A stretch of DNA of 64,000 bases from Henricia sp. BOLD:AAB3569 (GCA_037783545.1 JBBELK010001246.1:1-64000), one strand, 5' to 3'. Positions 35,713-47,137 are shown, numbered from the stretch's first letter. Made by a program: numbers and translations. The notes: generated by a model not told the origin, from the letters alone.

Positions 35713-36950
35713 TATATAGTCTCCTCTCAAGACGCTAAAATGGTACAAACCCCATTGTTCTTCCCTCGCAGTGGTGTAAAAAAAAATTACGCGTCCAGGT
35801 CTATGGACCTTATCGCAGATAGCCACAAACAGGCACCGCGCAAAGGACTGTGGGTAAACAAGTTGGTAACGTAAGTACGTGTGCGCGAATCAGTGAACCG
35901 ACACAACACACGTACACTGTTTTCTTTTCTCCACGATTACGAATTGCATGGTCAATGTTATGTTTCGTGGATTTATCCGACTTAGACTTCATGCAAAGTT
36001 TTCTCGTCTTTCTTGAATTCTTGCGATTTTGTGACTCCATCTTCGGATTAGAAACCTTGGCATTGCTTGTTGATAAACATGACAAATGTTTGTCCATGAT
36101 TTAAACTATTGCTCTTTATGCCGTGGGCCAATTTCGAAAAGTGAAGCCGTTTTTATTTTCCGTAGCTAGGGTAGACTTGAGGTCAAGTCTCTAGACAGTC
36201 GTATTTGGTTCGTCTGACGCCTATAATCCCCACACGCAACAGTCGTTGTTATGAATAGTACCTGTCTAGAGACTTGAGAAACCTGTATTCGCGCCAATAT
36301 TAATGCTTCATGGCGCGTAATATATAATAACGCTGTTGCCATAGAACCAGCCAATAACATTTCGTCCATCGTGCCGTGGTAACGTCCACTTCTACCAGAG
36401 GTGATGTAATGTTATCTGATTCGGTTAATGCGTGTTTTAAAACTTCAATATTGTTATTAAGAGAAACTGTGTTAAGCGTTCAGTGAAATGTAGTATGTTA
36501 AGTTACAGTCAAGAGCATTTATAATGTACAAATAAATATACAAAAATATTCATAAAAAAGATCTCCCCTATAATGATTATGGGAGATCTTGTATCAGCTT
36601 CTTTTGATGAATGTGTTCTAACAGTATATTCAAGTATTAACTCGGTATCAGTCCCTGACACGTGATTGCGCCAATTACTTGTGTCAAGGGCTAAATACAT
36701 CGATAAATTAAACTGCACAGCCCTTTATCACGTCGCAGAAAACAAATGAAGCTGAGCAGAATGTATTAAAACTACTTTTACGTTCTGTTGCTTTACCGTT
36801 TTCCAACTTTCGTGGCACTGCAGTCCAGTTAACGCACCACGGACTAAGATGCGCTTTATGTAAAATTGAAATGGATCGAGCGCACTGCCAACTTTCCAAA
36901 CTCGACTAACGCGTAAACGATGTGAGCTAGCGGGGCAGTAATTTTGCCCG
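35713..36950. other. Intergenic with two small hairpins
   Basis: The inverted pair tcaagtctctagacag (36183-36198) and ctgtctagagacttga (36262-36277) bounds a likely MITE. A 10-bp-stem hairpin aagatctccc/gggagatctt lies at 36558-36590. No supported coding sequence was found; a 23-codon ATG frame at 35811 ending at a GTAAGT word is too short to call. Confidence 0.45.
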
Positions 36951-37046
36951 GTGTTTTTTTTTTTTTATACAAATTGGATTTTGGTTTTTGTTTGTAACAT
37001 TCTTCTTCGACTAGTTGGTTTTCAAAACGTGTTGCTGGTGGCTAAC

Positions 37047-37472
37047 ATGGCCAGCATTAATACCCACAAGTGGCGTGCGTGCATGCTTAGTTGTAACACG
37101 ACTTTACTATCCTGCAAGAAATATTACAGTCTTGATAAATCAGATCTTCGCTCAAGATTAGAAAAAGTCCTGCAAACAAATCTTTCCTCACCATCGAAGA
37201 TCTGTGGTCCTTGTCATACAAAACTGGCAAATGTTGAGAAGGTGACAGATTTGATCGAAAGCTTGAAAAGCACATTAAAACTGCCCCATTTGCTTAGCGA
37301 CTTGGAAAAAATTATAAATTTCTATTTTGAGTTAAAACCATTTTCCCACAACAGACAAGTTGCAACAGATATCAAAAATACTTTTGTTGCAAATATTCAT
37401 CAAGCGGTTCCTATTTTATGCTTGTTAAAATGTGTCAAATTTACGTGCGGAATCATCAATGAAAATGAATAG
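37047..37472 (+). CDS. Hypothetical protein with possible zinc-binding N-terminal domain (possible exon)
   Basis: The frame opens 32 codons earlier (36951) with a hydrophobic run, but I prefer the internal ATG at 37047 because the upstream part is a T-tract artefact. The 141-residue product starts MASINTHKWRACMLSC. It has paired cysteines (CMLSC near residue 13 and CGPC near residue 55) followed by a leucine-rich helical segment, an arrangement like N-terminal zinc-binding domains of chromatin or transposon-derived proteins. The family is not identified. No clear splice donor or promoter was found, so it could be a single exon, a gene fragment or a fortuitous frame. Confidence 0.35.
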   Translation: MASINTHKWRACMLSCNTTLLSCKKYYSLDKSDLRSRLEKVLQTNLSSPSKICGPCHTKLANVEKVTDLIESLKSTLKLPHLLSDLEKIINFYFELKPFSHNRQVATDIKNTFVANIHQAVPILCLLKCVKFTCGIINENE

Positions 37473-37597
37473 ACAGCAACTTCAAAAATTGTGATGTGAT
37501 GCAAAGTGCCCTCCTTGGCACGAAGCACGTTATTTTTCATTGGTTAGTTTTAAATTCAAGCGTTTTTTATCTTGTCCTTAAGAGCAGACTGTAAACA

Positions 37598-37733
37598 GGG
37601 CGCCATCAACTGACATTAAACAGCGGTGCCAAGTAGAGCATGATTAGGGAACTATAGGCGCGGGCTTTGTTATGCCTGTAGTCATGCCTGTATTGGTGTC
37701 TTCAATCAAGACTATAGGTAGTTGACGGCGCCC
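37598..37733. mobile_element. 136-bp inverted-repeat MITE
   Basis: gggcgccatcaact on the left is matched by agttgacggcgccc on the right (one mismatch). The inner sequence is unique and non-coding. Confidence 0.6.
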
Positions 37734-39240
37734 GCCAAGTGCCGATTTTAGTTGGTGATATTTTGGGGCGCAAAATCTCACCACTGCACAGGTTGATTCG
37801 CGTGATATTTGGCACAAATACAAAGAAAACCAGCCCCAATAGGCCTGTACCAAAAAGAAATCAGCCTGGCAGATTAAATAACAGAAACTAAAGGCAGCAT
37901 GATTTACAGTGCAATTTCACGCAGCGGTCCATCAAGCTTGCAAACTTCGGTTACGGATTTGACCAATAATTATAGTGTCACGACTGCGTGGCTGATGATG
38001 TCACAGATTTCCAAGTCATTAGCTTCGGCTTCAACGAGGCCGACAACCCCATTCTTTGGCGCCCGTGCTCGACAGCACTGTTCAAAATTTTAGCTCTATC
38101 TTTCTCCATAACCACGATCTGACAATCATGCAATCATCAGCGTTTGCGATTATATTTTAAAGAAAAAACATCGATAATCGCAAATTCACATAAACAGAAT
38201 ACTGATCAAGTCGAATAGGTTTGCTTGCGCTTACACGTACATGTAGCCTAGCCTAAACAAATTTGCACTTCAAGCTTGCTGATGCGTTTGATGGAGATGA
38301 AACCCAATTCAAAATTCACAAGAACACATCCTTTTAGAGGAGTAACATGAATATTAATGTCGTCCTGCGTTTCGACCAATCAGCTCTCTACGTCCAATTC
38401 TGGTAGCAATCTCCATAGACCGTGTACAAAACGGAAACAGGATTCTCAAGTCTGTAACTAGAGGTCGATTAGACTTGTTCCCAGTCCATTCACGACTACG
38501 CTGCTGCCGTTTACGAAACAACCGGTCTAGTTACAGACTTGACATCAAGTCTATAGCTAGGGCAACAACAGAGGAATTTGGGGAACAGTTGGGATGACTG
38601 CAGACAGGAAAACCTGCTTTTCATTTTCCATTATACTGCTATAGTTATAAACTATAAAGCAAGGAACACAGCACGGACGAATGTACTTGTTGTAATTTCA
38701 CAACGAAAATAACTTTCATTTCCTGTAATACATTGAACTAATGCAATCGGACTTCCGTTTTTTAATAATTCATCTTGCATTTTGTACAAATCTTATTTAT
38801 TAGTTACTTAATTTAAAAATATATATAATATAGAATAAAACTTGTTTATTTTACATTCAAAGCTTGTTTGTACCAACAATAACCTTCTTTAAATTATACA
38901 CTTTATATAATTGCCCAACACCCTGGCCTGGCAGATGCATGAATTTTTGAACCTGCATATTTTTTACTGTTTGTACAAGATGCAAGGGGTGGACTGAACA
39001 TCATCTCAACTGTTTTGGCCTTTTTTTCTTACCCCAACTTTCATTGTAGGCTCATAATAAGCAGACCTCAATTTTCCACCAACGTCATGTTCGCAATACA
39101 AGCATAACTAATCTCATTGTATAACATACAGATTATAAAAAAACAGATTATAAAACAATAATTCTAGCATTAAGGAAAAAATAGAACAAAATTAGTTGAT
39201 GATCCTTCAGAAAATTTCGAGTACATGTAGTATAGACCGT
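37734..39240. other. Intergenic with one inverted repeat
   Basis: tcaagtctgtaactaga (38446-38462) and its exact inverse (38526-38542) bound a hairpin-type element related by its ends to the one at 36183-36277. The rest is AT-rich with no supported gene. Confidence 0.45.
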
Positions 39241-39370
39241 ATCGAATAGCGGTAATTTCGTGGGGCAATTTCTTTGTTCCTTGAGGACGTGCATGGCTGC
39301 ACATATTGTGCTTCCATTGTTGAACGGTTTAAGTAACAAGAGGTGCCCCACGAAATGGTGGCTATTCGAT
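39241..39370. mobile_element. 130-bp palindromic MITE
   Basis: atcgaatagc at the left end and gctattcgat at the right end are exact inverses. The arms continue as atttcgtggggca/tgccccacgaaat. Confidence 0.75.
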
Positions 39371-39998
39371 AAAAAAATTAGCAGCGTTTGCTATTACCCG
39401 CCCCAACCTAGAAAATCATGCAGAACCTGTATCTTTTTGCTAAAAATCAATAAAAAATACAAACCTATTGTGCCTACCTAAAACCTACATTGTGTGTACA
39501 TCGCCTTTAATTTGTTACCCCTTCAAAGCATGAAAAAGTGGCTCACTCTTGTATATTTGCAATGTTTTAATGTGCAAGTGGTAAAAAAAATACTGACCGT
39601 CATCCAACCCTTATATTTTTGGCTGAAAAAACGTTAGAGCAAAATAAAAAGATATTTCCCATGCATCTACCCCACCCTGAATATTTTATTTGATGTAATA
39701 GGAAACACAGGTGGTTTTTTTGGGCCTAAGTTAGGTTGTCAATTTTGGATTTCTTTTTTTAAATGATTGTTTTTCACCTATTTCTGTCAATCAGATACAA
39801 TTATTATAAAAAGATAATCATTTACAAAATCATTCAAGCATAATGCATACTCAATAAAATATTTGCGTACACCCTACATTGTTCCTAACTTATTGTGAGT
39901 GCCCCCATCTGTTCCCAATTCCAGCTACATTAATATACTAAGCATGATATAGGGATCTCCTCCATACCTACTTTAACACACTCTTCCCTTTTGATATT
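39371..39998. other. AT-rich spacer, nothing recognised
   Basis: No coding frame, splice structure or element termini that I can support. Confidence 0.4.
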
Positions 39999-40197
39999 AG
40001 CCTTTTTGAAGTATGGTGGATACAACAGGAGGGCACACTTTGAAGTGGGTATAAAATTGAATAAAATGCACTTATTTATCTTAATTATCTTATTTATAAT
40101 TCTGTCTCTGTATTATAATTGCAACATTTTAATCAAAAATTCATACCCAAATAAAATTGCACCCTCTCCTTTTGTTCCGCCATACTTCTAAAAGGCT
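39999..40197. mobile_element. 199-bp inverted-repeat MITE
   Basis: The left arm agcctttttgaagtatggtg and the right arm gccatacttctaaaaggct are near-exact inverses, and the match extends inward through the aacaggagggcac / gcaccctctccttttgtt arms. Confidence 0.75.
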
Positions 40198-40889
40198 GAT
40201 GCCAAACTCCAGCCCTCCACAAAAGAATGAAAAGATTCTCTTGAATTCCTTGGATGTTTAACACACAATAGGACCTAGCTAGCCCACAGTGGAAGGGTTC
40301 ATACTGTCACATGACATGCACTAAATTTTAAAAGCAAGAGTTGTAACTGAATCCACCTATGAACTGGGCATAACTCTGTTTAACCTAATAGTCTTTTTAA
40401 ACTTTCTCCATTGTACTGGTGTCAGAGTAGCAGTGGTTTGGCTCGTCCCAGAAGATTGTCAGTTGGTCAATCATTCCCTTCGAGACGAGTTTGGTGCTGT
40501 ACATACATGTACCCCACTACTGCATGACTCGCCTGTGTAATAAAGTCAAAGAAGGGAGAATTTAATAATTATTTGAAGGATTTAAGAATTTGGTTATAAG
40601 TAGGGATGGGAATTTACGGTTAATTCAGAAACCGGTTTGAAATTATTTTAAGTGTCAGTTAACCGGTTAACCGTTCGGCCGACACTATTGTTGCTGGTGT
40701 TTATAGATGCATGTGCAATGTATACAATACTCCTATGCCTCCAAAATAATCATTGAACCTTTATCTGGTCAACATTTTTGCTATGACCCCATATAAATTT
40801 ATTTAAATTTCATAAAGTCATTACAAATAACCCTCTGAAAACTATTGTAAATTCTTTAAAATTGGGTTTCGTTTAAACGTCCGGCAAAA

Positions 40890-41230
40890 TAATAATAATA
40901 ATAATGGTGGATACTTATATAGCGCACATGTCCGCCCCACGGGGGTGCTCCTGGCGCTGGTGCCATTATTACCGCTGCCATCAGGAATTCACCAGAACCA
41001 TTTTGCTTCAACTAGGTGACAGCCTGGCCAAGGCGCACAGCCCTATCAGCAGTTAGACTGTGGCATTTCCCCTAACAGCTCCCCATATATCGCTTGGGCT
41101 GACGAGGTAATTGAGATTAAGTGTCTTGCCCACGGACACAAACACGTTGGCACAAGTGGGGCTTGAACCCATAAACCTTCGATCACGAGCACGGCTGTAT
41201 ACCCACTAGACCACACGTGCTCCCCCAAAA
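40890..41230 (-). mobile_element. tRNA-derived SINE with L2-like 3' tail
   Basis: On the minus strand the element starts with a tRNA-like head (A box tggtctagtgg, B box ggttcaagccc) and continues through the word gggcaagacacttaat. It ends gcgctatataagtatcc followed by an (att)n tail, a combination typical of SINEs that use L2-clade machinery. It is flanked by a 9-bp duplication, ccggcaaaa, at 40881-40889 and 41231-41239. It lies between candidate exons of a minus-strand host gene. Confidence 0.85.
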
Positions 41231-41476
41231 CCGGCAAAACCGGTTATTCGATCTTTTTCGGTTAAACGGTTAACCGGTTAAAAGTCCCAGTTTAATTATA
41301 TAAATACAAAATTAGGAGCAAAAAGTGTCATGAATTTATTAAGCAAAAACATTCCGAGAGTTGTCCCATATGATATAGGTTTAGCGCATGGTGTCTCAGA
41401 GGGTGTCCGAGCATGGTAATATTTCCTGAGTGCTTAATTGTAAACACAAAACAGCTACAAAAACAATTTAACTTAC

Positions 41477-41596
41477 CAACAATCTCACTGATTGGGTGAT
41501 ATTCCACTGTGTGCACTCTGCCTCTCAAAATGGCAATGCTCCGGCCTTGGCCAAGTGACTTCACTCCATCTGTGCTTAGCTCAATTTCTCTGTTTC
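41477..41596 (-). CDS. Internal exon of an unrecognised host gene
   Basis: Minus strand. A pyrimidine-rich acceptor (ctcacctctttcag) precedes 120 nt, and a strong donor (TTG|GTAAGT) follows. One frame is open across the exon (2 nt, 39 codons, 1 nt), containing VKSLGQGRSIAILRGRVHTV and then EYHPISEIV. This has balanced composition and non-repetitive sequence and looks like conserved protein, but I do not recognise the family. It may belong to the same gene as the exons at 48519-49046, which lie upstream on the same strand. A possible terminal exon starts at 40532 (acceptor tttattacacag). The frame also stays open through the donor to 41328, so intron retention is possible. Confidence 0.55.
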
Positions 41597-42716
41597 CTGA
41601 AAGAGGTGAGTATAAGATAGATCAAATATTTAATTATTTCTGTATTATTAAATGACAAACTATATGCAAGGAAATTTTTATTCACCTCGGCCGTCCCTGG
41701 GTCATAATCCCTGAAATAATAACTTGGCCTATTCACACAAATGAAATTTGGCATGGAATTTGGCCATTGTAGATACCCATTTTTGTGAATTTTAAGCAAA
41801 TGAAAGGTAAAAAGCAAATTTAAGCAATAATAGACCTCTAGAGTAGAGGTGCATTTATAGGTTAGACTGAAATCCATATTTTTTGAAAAATCTAGTCACG
41901 CTTCTTTATTAAAAGGGAAGTGAATTTAAGAGTGAAAAACATTAATCAACAATTTCCTTGGAAAATACTTCAACTTTTTCTGTCATGTTTCATTAGGGCC
42001 TATACACTCTCAGAACGTTGGTTAAAATTTTTAACCAACTTGGTTAAAATTTTAACCAACCATGTATTACCAGGTGAACATCCCAACAGTTGGTTAAAAC
42101 CTTAACCAACCCAGGTTGGTTAAATTTTAATACGTGGTTGGTTAAACTTTTTAACCAATTATTGGTTAATTTTATTTTAACCAATCTGTTGGTTAATTGC
42201 GAGTTGGGCAAATTTTAACCATACAGTTGGTTATACCCGAATGGTTGGGCATTTTACTGAAATGCTGTTCACAGTAATTGGGCAATATTTTACCAACAGT
42301 TGGTTAATTTATTATGTTAAAAGTTTATATATATATATTAATTTTTTTTGGGGGTGGTATATTTGATGTACATGTATATACTTTAGCAGCAGGTGTAGGC
42401 CAAATATATACTGGTACTTTCTAAATGAAAGAGTTTAGCTTCCTTCAAACATGTTCATCTTTAAATGTTTCACATCACACTGTGTTAACAATGAGTTCAA
42501 AATTGCTTGTGTGACGTTTAGCTCAGCTGCACTATATAAAGTCAGAGAAGAGCGTATTTTTATTTTTTGTGGTTTACACAGGAAAAAAATTGTTAAATTC
42601 AGATTGGGAAATAACACTTGCAAAATTTCCGAGTTGCCATTATATTACTACGGGAAGTTCGTTCTGTGTCGAAAAAGTGGCCAAAATACAGCTTTGATCA
42701 AGAAGACGTGGTTCAC

Positions 42717-42934
42717 GCCGAAGCCTTGCTTAGCAGTAGCCTAGTCAGATCAACTGTGATGTGCATGATGAGTGGTTGTGGCCTTGGCTTCTGCTGTGAC
42801 TCACGGTTGTTGTCGAGTAACAGTTGCTGCCAAGATGCCAAATCCGATCCGATCAGCCCCTCCTGTGTGGATAAACAAAATGAAACAAGGACTATTAAAG
42901 ATGCAAAGGCGGTATATGTGACCCATCCATTCAT
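42717..42934 (-). CDS. Putative secreted peptide precursor, CRH/DH44-like (tentative)
   Basis: Minus strand. The frame begins MNGWVTYTAFASLIVLVSFC, a good signal peptide with a hydrophobic core, followed by about 28 residues of polar propeptide and then ITVDLTRLLLSKAS. The I-x-x-DLT-x-x-LL pattern recalls corticotropin-releasing-hormone/diuretic-hormone-44 peptides. Unspliced, it stops at once (42713). A weak donor (TCGGC|GTGAAC) and a good acceptor (ctctgactttatatag, exon from 42531) would extend it in frame through AAAELNVTQAILNSLLTQ to a stop at 42435. Against this identity: no dibasic site before the peptide (only KPR), no amidation signal and a weak donor. It sits inside a putative mobile element. 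Confidence 0.3.
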
Positions 42935-43539
42935 ACTATTATTAAACTAATGTACCTATCAATTGTTGCCCCACCCCTCCCCCGCGCTACCTCACCCCGC
43001 GATGCCCCACCCCTTAGGTGGGGATTTGGTCAAGATTTCCGTCCCCCAGGGTGGGAACTTAAACGCATGGAAATCTAATTTTCAGCGCACAGAGAGCAAA
43101 ACGTGTATCTTTTGTCCCATGAGTGGGGAGTCTGTAAACCAAATTTTGCTCCAGGGGTGGAGAATTTATCATTCGAAAAGTGACAATCTCTATACATCTT
43201 AGGTGGGGCAGCCCGGCGGGAGTGGTGGGGGAAAGTTTCACGTAGGCTAGGCCGTGCGTAGCGAGTACGGTGTACACTAGCCCAGGTTGGACGTCGTCTT
43301 CATTGCCATACGAGTGACGTCCAGGTCACGATGTCTCAAAACAGGGGGACTGAAAGTTCCACATAATTTTTAAGCTATATATTACCTTTTAATGGACGTC
43401 GAATTTATGTCCATATATGCTTGACGTCTTCATTTACAGGAACGGGAGGTTTAAATGTCATATACCAAATTTGATGAACAAAATAGTGAAATCTAAGGCA
43501 CAACCTAACGTTAAAGTTCAGAGAAATAAATAACAGCTG

Positions 43540-43695
43540 CCGTCGCGTCACGCTTCGTGAAGTTTGGATAGGCTTGCGCGTGCGGCGCCACGATGTCAGG
43601 CACGCAATGCGCCGAGGCCATGGCCTAGTTTAGTTGCGACGCGCGCACGGCCGGCCGGCACGCGTACGCGGGACTACGCGCGCGCGGTTAGAACA
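43540..43695. other. CpG-rich patch
   Basis: Dense CpG and palindromic GC words (gcgcgcacggccggccgg, cgcgtacgcg, acgcgcgcgcgg) stand out from AT-rich flanks. It could be a promoter for the minus-strand ORF at 42717-42934 or just element sequence. No TATA box or initiator can be assigned. Confidence 0.4.
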
Positions 43696-44343
43696 AAATA
43701 AGCTAAACGTAACTTGGCTGGCTGTAGTACTAGTAGTGGATTATTTGTGCACAAATATATAGCAAATTAGCATGACTTTTTGCCGTTTTCCTCCGGAATA
43801 TGCAGTTCGGTGATGTGTAGTGGATTTCTAAACCCGGCAATCCCAAAGATTAGGACACATGGAACTTTGTTAGCACATTACCGGCTTCCAGCACAAGGTA
43901 GAAATATTGATTTTTTATGTTACAAAAATTTTCACCCTGTTTTTGGAACTTCATATCCTGGACTCCGTATCCCCATGTAGTATGCGGTACGGAGTCCAAC
44001 CTGCTGGGCTAGGTGTACACATGTAGTTTGTAGCCTACTCGCTACACACGGCCTATACAACGTGTAAGTAACGTTATAGTACGACAACCCGTACGGGTAA
44101 AACAAATAACACTTTCGGCTTAAATCTTCGAGAAAGGTTTCCAAAATCGACTGCTAGCAACCACTAAAATGTCTCCCCACCATCCACCGATCGACCCAGA
44201 CAAATAACGAGGCAGGATTTACCTTGAAATAGTTGTTTCAGCTCGGAAACACCACTACATTTTGCAAATTTGACGTCAACACATTCGCCATTTACCGTAT
44301 GTTTGAGTATAGTTTTACACGTACAATGTACACAGACACGTAC

Positions 44344-44374
44344 ACACAGCGCGCGCGCGCGCGAGCGCGCGTGG
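44344..44374. repeat. Alternating GC tract, Z-DNA-prone
   Basis: A run of (cg)n with one interruption (gcgcgcgcgcgcgcgagcgc), an alternating purine-pyrimidine sequence. Confidence 0.7.
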
Positions 44375-45050
44375 GCATTTTGTCACTGCTGCTATTTTGC
44401 AGACAAACGAGGCACTAACCAATGGTAGCTTTCACTGGACACCACGTGACATGGTTGGTCGATTTTTTTAAAACCAACTTTGCTTCGGGGGTGGTAAATA
44501 TTATAACCATAGTTGGTTAAAATACAGCCCTCTGATCTTATATTTTACACAACCCGCAGTTTACCCAACCAGAAAGCAGAATATTTCTTAACCAACCCCT
44601 GGTTAAAGAAAAATTTACCCAACTCATAGAATTTAACCAACATTGGGAGATTTTTAACCAACTGATTTTTAACCAGTGATATTTTAACCAGCGTTTTGAG
44701 AGTGTAGGCCTATAGTAGACTATAGAAATAATTCCATTTACTGGTCGCATTCTCCTTATGACTAAACAACCAAAACATGTAGGCTAGGCCTAAATATTTT
44801 GAAGGGAAGTGATTTTAGGAGTGAAAAACATTCAATAATTTCATTAATAATACTTAAAACTTGTTTCTGCCTAGCTGTTCCATGGCATAGACTTATTTGT
44901 TATACATGACTTAATTAACACACCAATAACAGGCCTAGGCTAAGTCTCAGTGGGGACCAGTGGCGGTGTCGACGGTCGAATTCGTACCGGTAAACGGAAT
45001 GCATAGGCCTACCCCTAAATATATACCTACATCTCTGGAAATATTGGTCT

Positions 45051-45390
45051 ATATGCTGTCTTCACATGTTTGCAGAAATGTCTTGCCATATCCTTCAGCT
45101 TCGAGGTTAAGTGGGTGCGGTAAATTGAAGTTTCCGTGCTCTAGTTTGACGACTCTCTTCCTCTTCGTAATATGTTTGGCAGTAGACACTGTCAATGACT
45201 AGCTGTTGGCAGTCCTAACTTTGTCTTTACGGCGTAAAAAAAAGCCGCCTCTGCAGATTGTTTTTTTGAACTGGAGTTTGGTATGTCTGCCGTGGACAGA
45301 ATTTCCCTCATCGTTTTCACATCGAACGATCGAATATGAGCGTTGGAAATCCGACGCAATTACCTCTGCGAAACCCGAGTGGTTATACAT
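45051..45390 (-). pseudogene. Possible coding remnant with one in-frame stop
   Basis: One minus-strand frame runs from 45390 to 45051 with a single TAG at 45199-45201. The downstream part (KHITKRKRVVKLEHGNFNLP, then HPLNLEAEGYGKTFLQTC) has protein-like composition and a basic cluster. An acceptor-like tcattgacag lies just before the downstream part, so the stop may be intronic. I recognise no family. It could be an exon of the minus-strand host gene, a degenerate retrocopy, or chance. Confidence 0.25.
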
Positions 45391-45769
45391 ATTTATATAT
45401 TACATAACATCCAATCAGAGTTCACTCTTTTTATGGCCGTTTCTAATCCTAATTCTAAATGTGTTTCCTCACACTTGCGAGTGACAGTGCAATGAGCACT
45501 ATTGAGGAATCCTTGGTATGAATACCAGAAAGAAATAATAATAAAAATAATAATATTCAAGTAACCAGCCCAGTCGCTGGCTACAGTTTATCGCGAAAGG
45601 TCGCTAATGATGCCACAGGTCACGTCATAGACTTGGACAAGGCTATATTCTTAATCGCTAATTTAAGACTGCCAGCGTGACGTGCTCTCAGCCAATAGGG
45701 ATGCGTAAACTGTCTAAGGTATTTATGAATGGGGAATATCTTCAGGTCTAAGCAAGTATACTGAATGAA

Positions 45770-46325
45770 ACATGCGTGCCCGATACGAGCCTGTGCCTAA
45801 GGGTGGGGGTAGCACGGGGGAGAAGGGACCCAGCCAGCACAAGACCACCGGCCCAGGCCTGGCCCAGAGCTGGCAAGAACTGGCACAGAGAGCTGGCCCC
45901 GGCCTGGCATGCCAGCTGTGGACCAACCTTGTTAATGCTCACGTGGGCCAGGGTTGGGCCAAGGATGGCTAGCCAAGTCGCTGCCAGGTCTGGCCCAGAG
46001 CTGGCCCATAGGTGGCCCAAGGCTGGCTGCCAGGGCTGGCCCAGAGCTGGCACTTAGGTGGCCCAAGGATGGCTGCCAGGGCTGGCCCAGAGGTGGCCCC
46101 TAGGTGGCTGCCAGGGCTGGCCCAGAGCTGGCACTTAGGTGGCCCAAGGATGGCTGCCAGGGCTGGCCCAGAGGTGGCCCCTAGGGCTGGCCCAGAGGTG
46201 GCCCAAGGATGGCTGCCAGGGCTGGCCTAGAGGTGGCCCCTAGGTGGCCCAAGGCTGGCTGCCAGGGCTGGCCAAAAGCTGGCACATAGGTGGCCCAAGG
46301 CTGGTTGTCGGTTGGCCCGGCACTG
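45770..46325 (+). repeat. GGCCCA-rich minisatellite, about 45-48 bp units
   Basis: The repeats are built from ctggcccagagctggcac, ttaggtggcccaagg and atggctgccagggctgg with variable unit length. The left end (agccagcacaagaccaccgg) is the reverse complement of the right end of the array at 49430-50130, so the two are the same family in opposite orientation. Open frames of 93-101 codons in it are repeat artefacts. It breaks into the left arm of a palindromic MITE. Confidence 0.85.
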
Positions 46326-46448
46326 GCGTGCGAGGCCAAATTCGTGCCACGAAATATGCAGCTCCATAGCAAAGGCATGGGAGCTGCATATTTCGTAGCA
46401 CAAATTTGGCCGCACGCGCAAGTTGACGAGCCTCTGCCTTTAATCGTT
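46326..46448. mobile_element. Palindromic MITE, left arm truncated by the minisatellite
   Basis: The arms gaggccaaattcgtgccacg and cgtagcacaaatttggcc flank the loop atagcaaaggcat; the right end is acgagcctctgccttt. The full-length relative lies at 47588-47736. Confidence 0.7.
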
Positions 46449-47137
46449 TGTCTTGTGTACACTATTTGAAGCTTGTTTTTATTTCTTCCTATCTAACCTG
46501 CAGACATGTGTTAATTAAAATTAATGTCACCAAACGGCAAGATAATTATAGACAATGCAACCAGAAAATGTATTTCTAAAAATAAACTTTAATACATTAT
46601 AAACTTTAATGTGTGTGTACATAAACGACTCTCGAAAGTGCACGTTTATTTCTTTCATAACCAAGTTTACTATACATGTAATATATTGGGTTCAAGCCAT
46701 ATTATTGACTAAAATAACTTTTTATACTTTTTGGTCAAAAGGCATCAAAGGGATAACAAATGTAAAACATACAAAATTAGACTGAACGCATTAAAAATGC
46801 TTTGTGTAAATGTGCAGACAAATCTTGTTAATATAGGTACATGTACTCAGGGCAAAATACCTCGTTATAACAAAAACAATAAAAGAACAGCAAGGACCTT
46901 AAAGATGTACATGTATTGTCCATGCGTTTTGGGTTTGTCACCTTAAAAAAAATACGTTTTTGAATTTATAATTGTAGAAACAAGTTATTCGCTTTCAAAT
47001 GAGACATCGAGGAAGAAAAAAAAACCAACAATTAGTTAATTGAACAATTACTGTCAATTTTTCACATTATTGGTGGTCCACCAATAATAACTTGGGCAAG
47101 TCTAGGCCAGGCACAAATCGGCCGCATTGCCGACTTA
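46449..47137. other. AT-rich spacer, nothing recognised
   Basis: Short frames only. A small hairpin word (ttattggtggtccaccaataa) lies near 47075. Confidence 0.4.

Larger units (their letters stand above)
42004..44705. mobile_element. 2.7 kb terminal-inverted-repeat element with TTGGTTAAAA subterminal repeats
   Basis: The left end ACACTCTCAGAACGTTGGTT and the right end read in reverse, ACACTCTCAAAACGCTGGTT, form inverted repeats. Next to both ends are irregular arrays of TTGGTTAAAATTTTAACCAA words (42020-42320 and 44455-44695). Flanking 8-mers GGGCCTAT (41996-42003) and AGGCCTAT (44706-44713) match at 7 of 8, suggesting an 8-bp target duplication as made by hAT-type transposases. No transposase was seen. 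The interior includes a CpG-rich region and a small secreted-peptide ORF. Confidence 0.6.

Noticed and set aside
40467..40532. Terminal exon of the minus-strand gene (ASHAVVGYMYVQHQ reading)
   Set aside because: The acceptor is good and the peptide plausible, but this frame does not match the phase of the exon at 41477-41596; noted as possible only.
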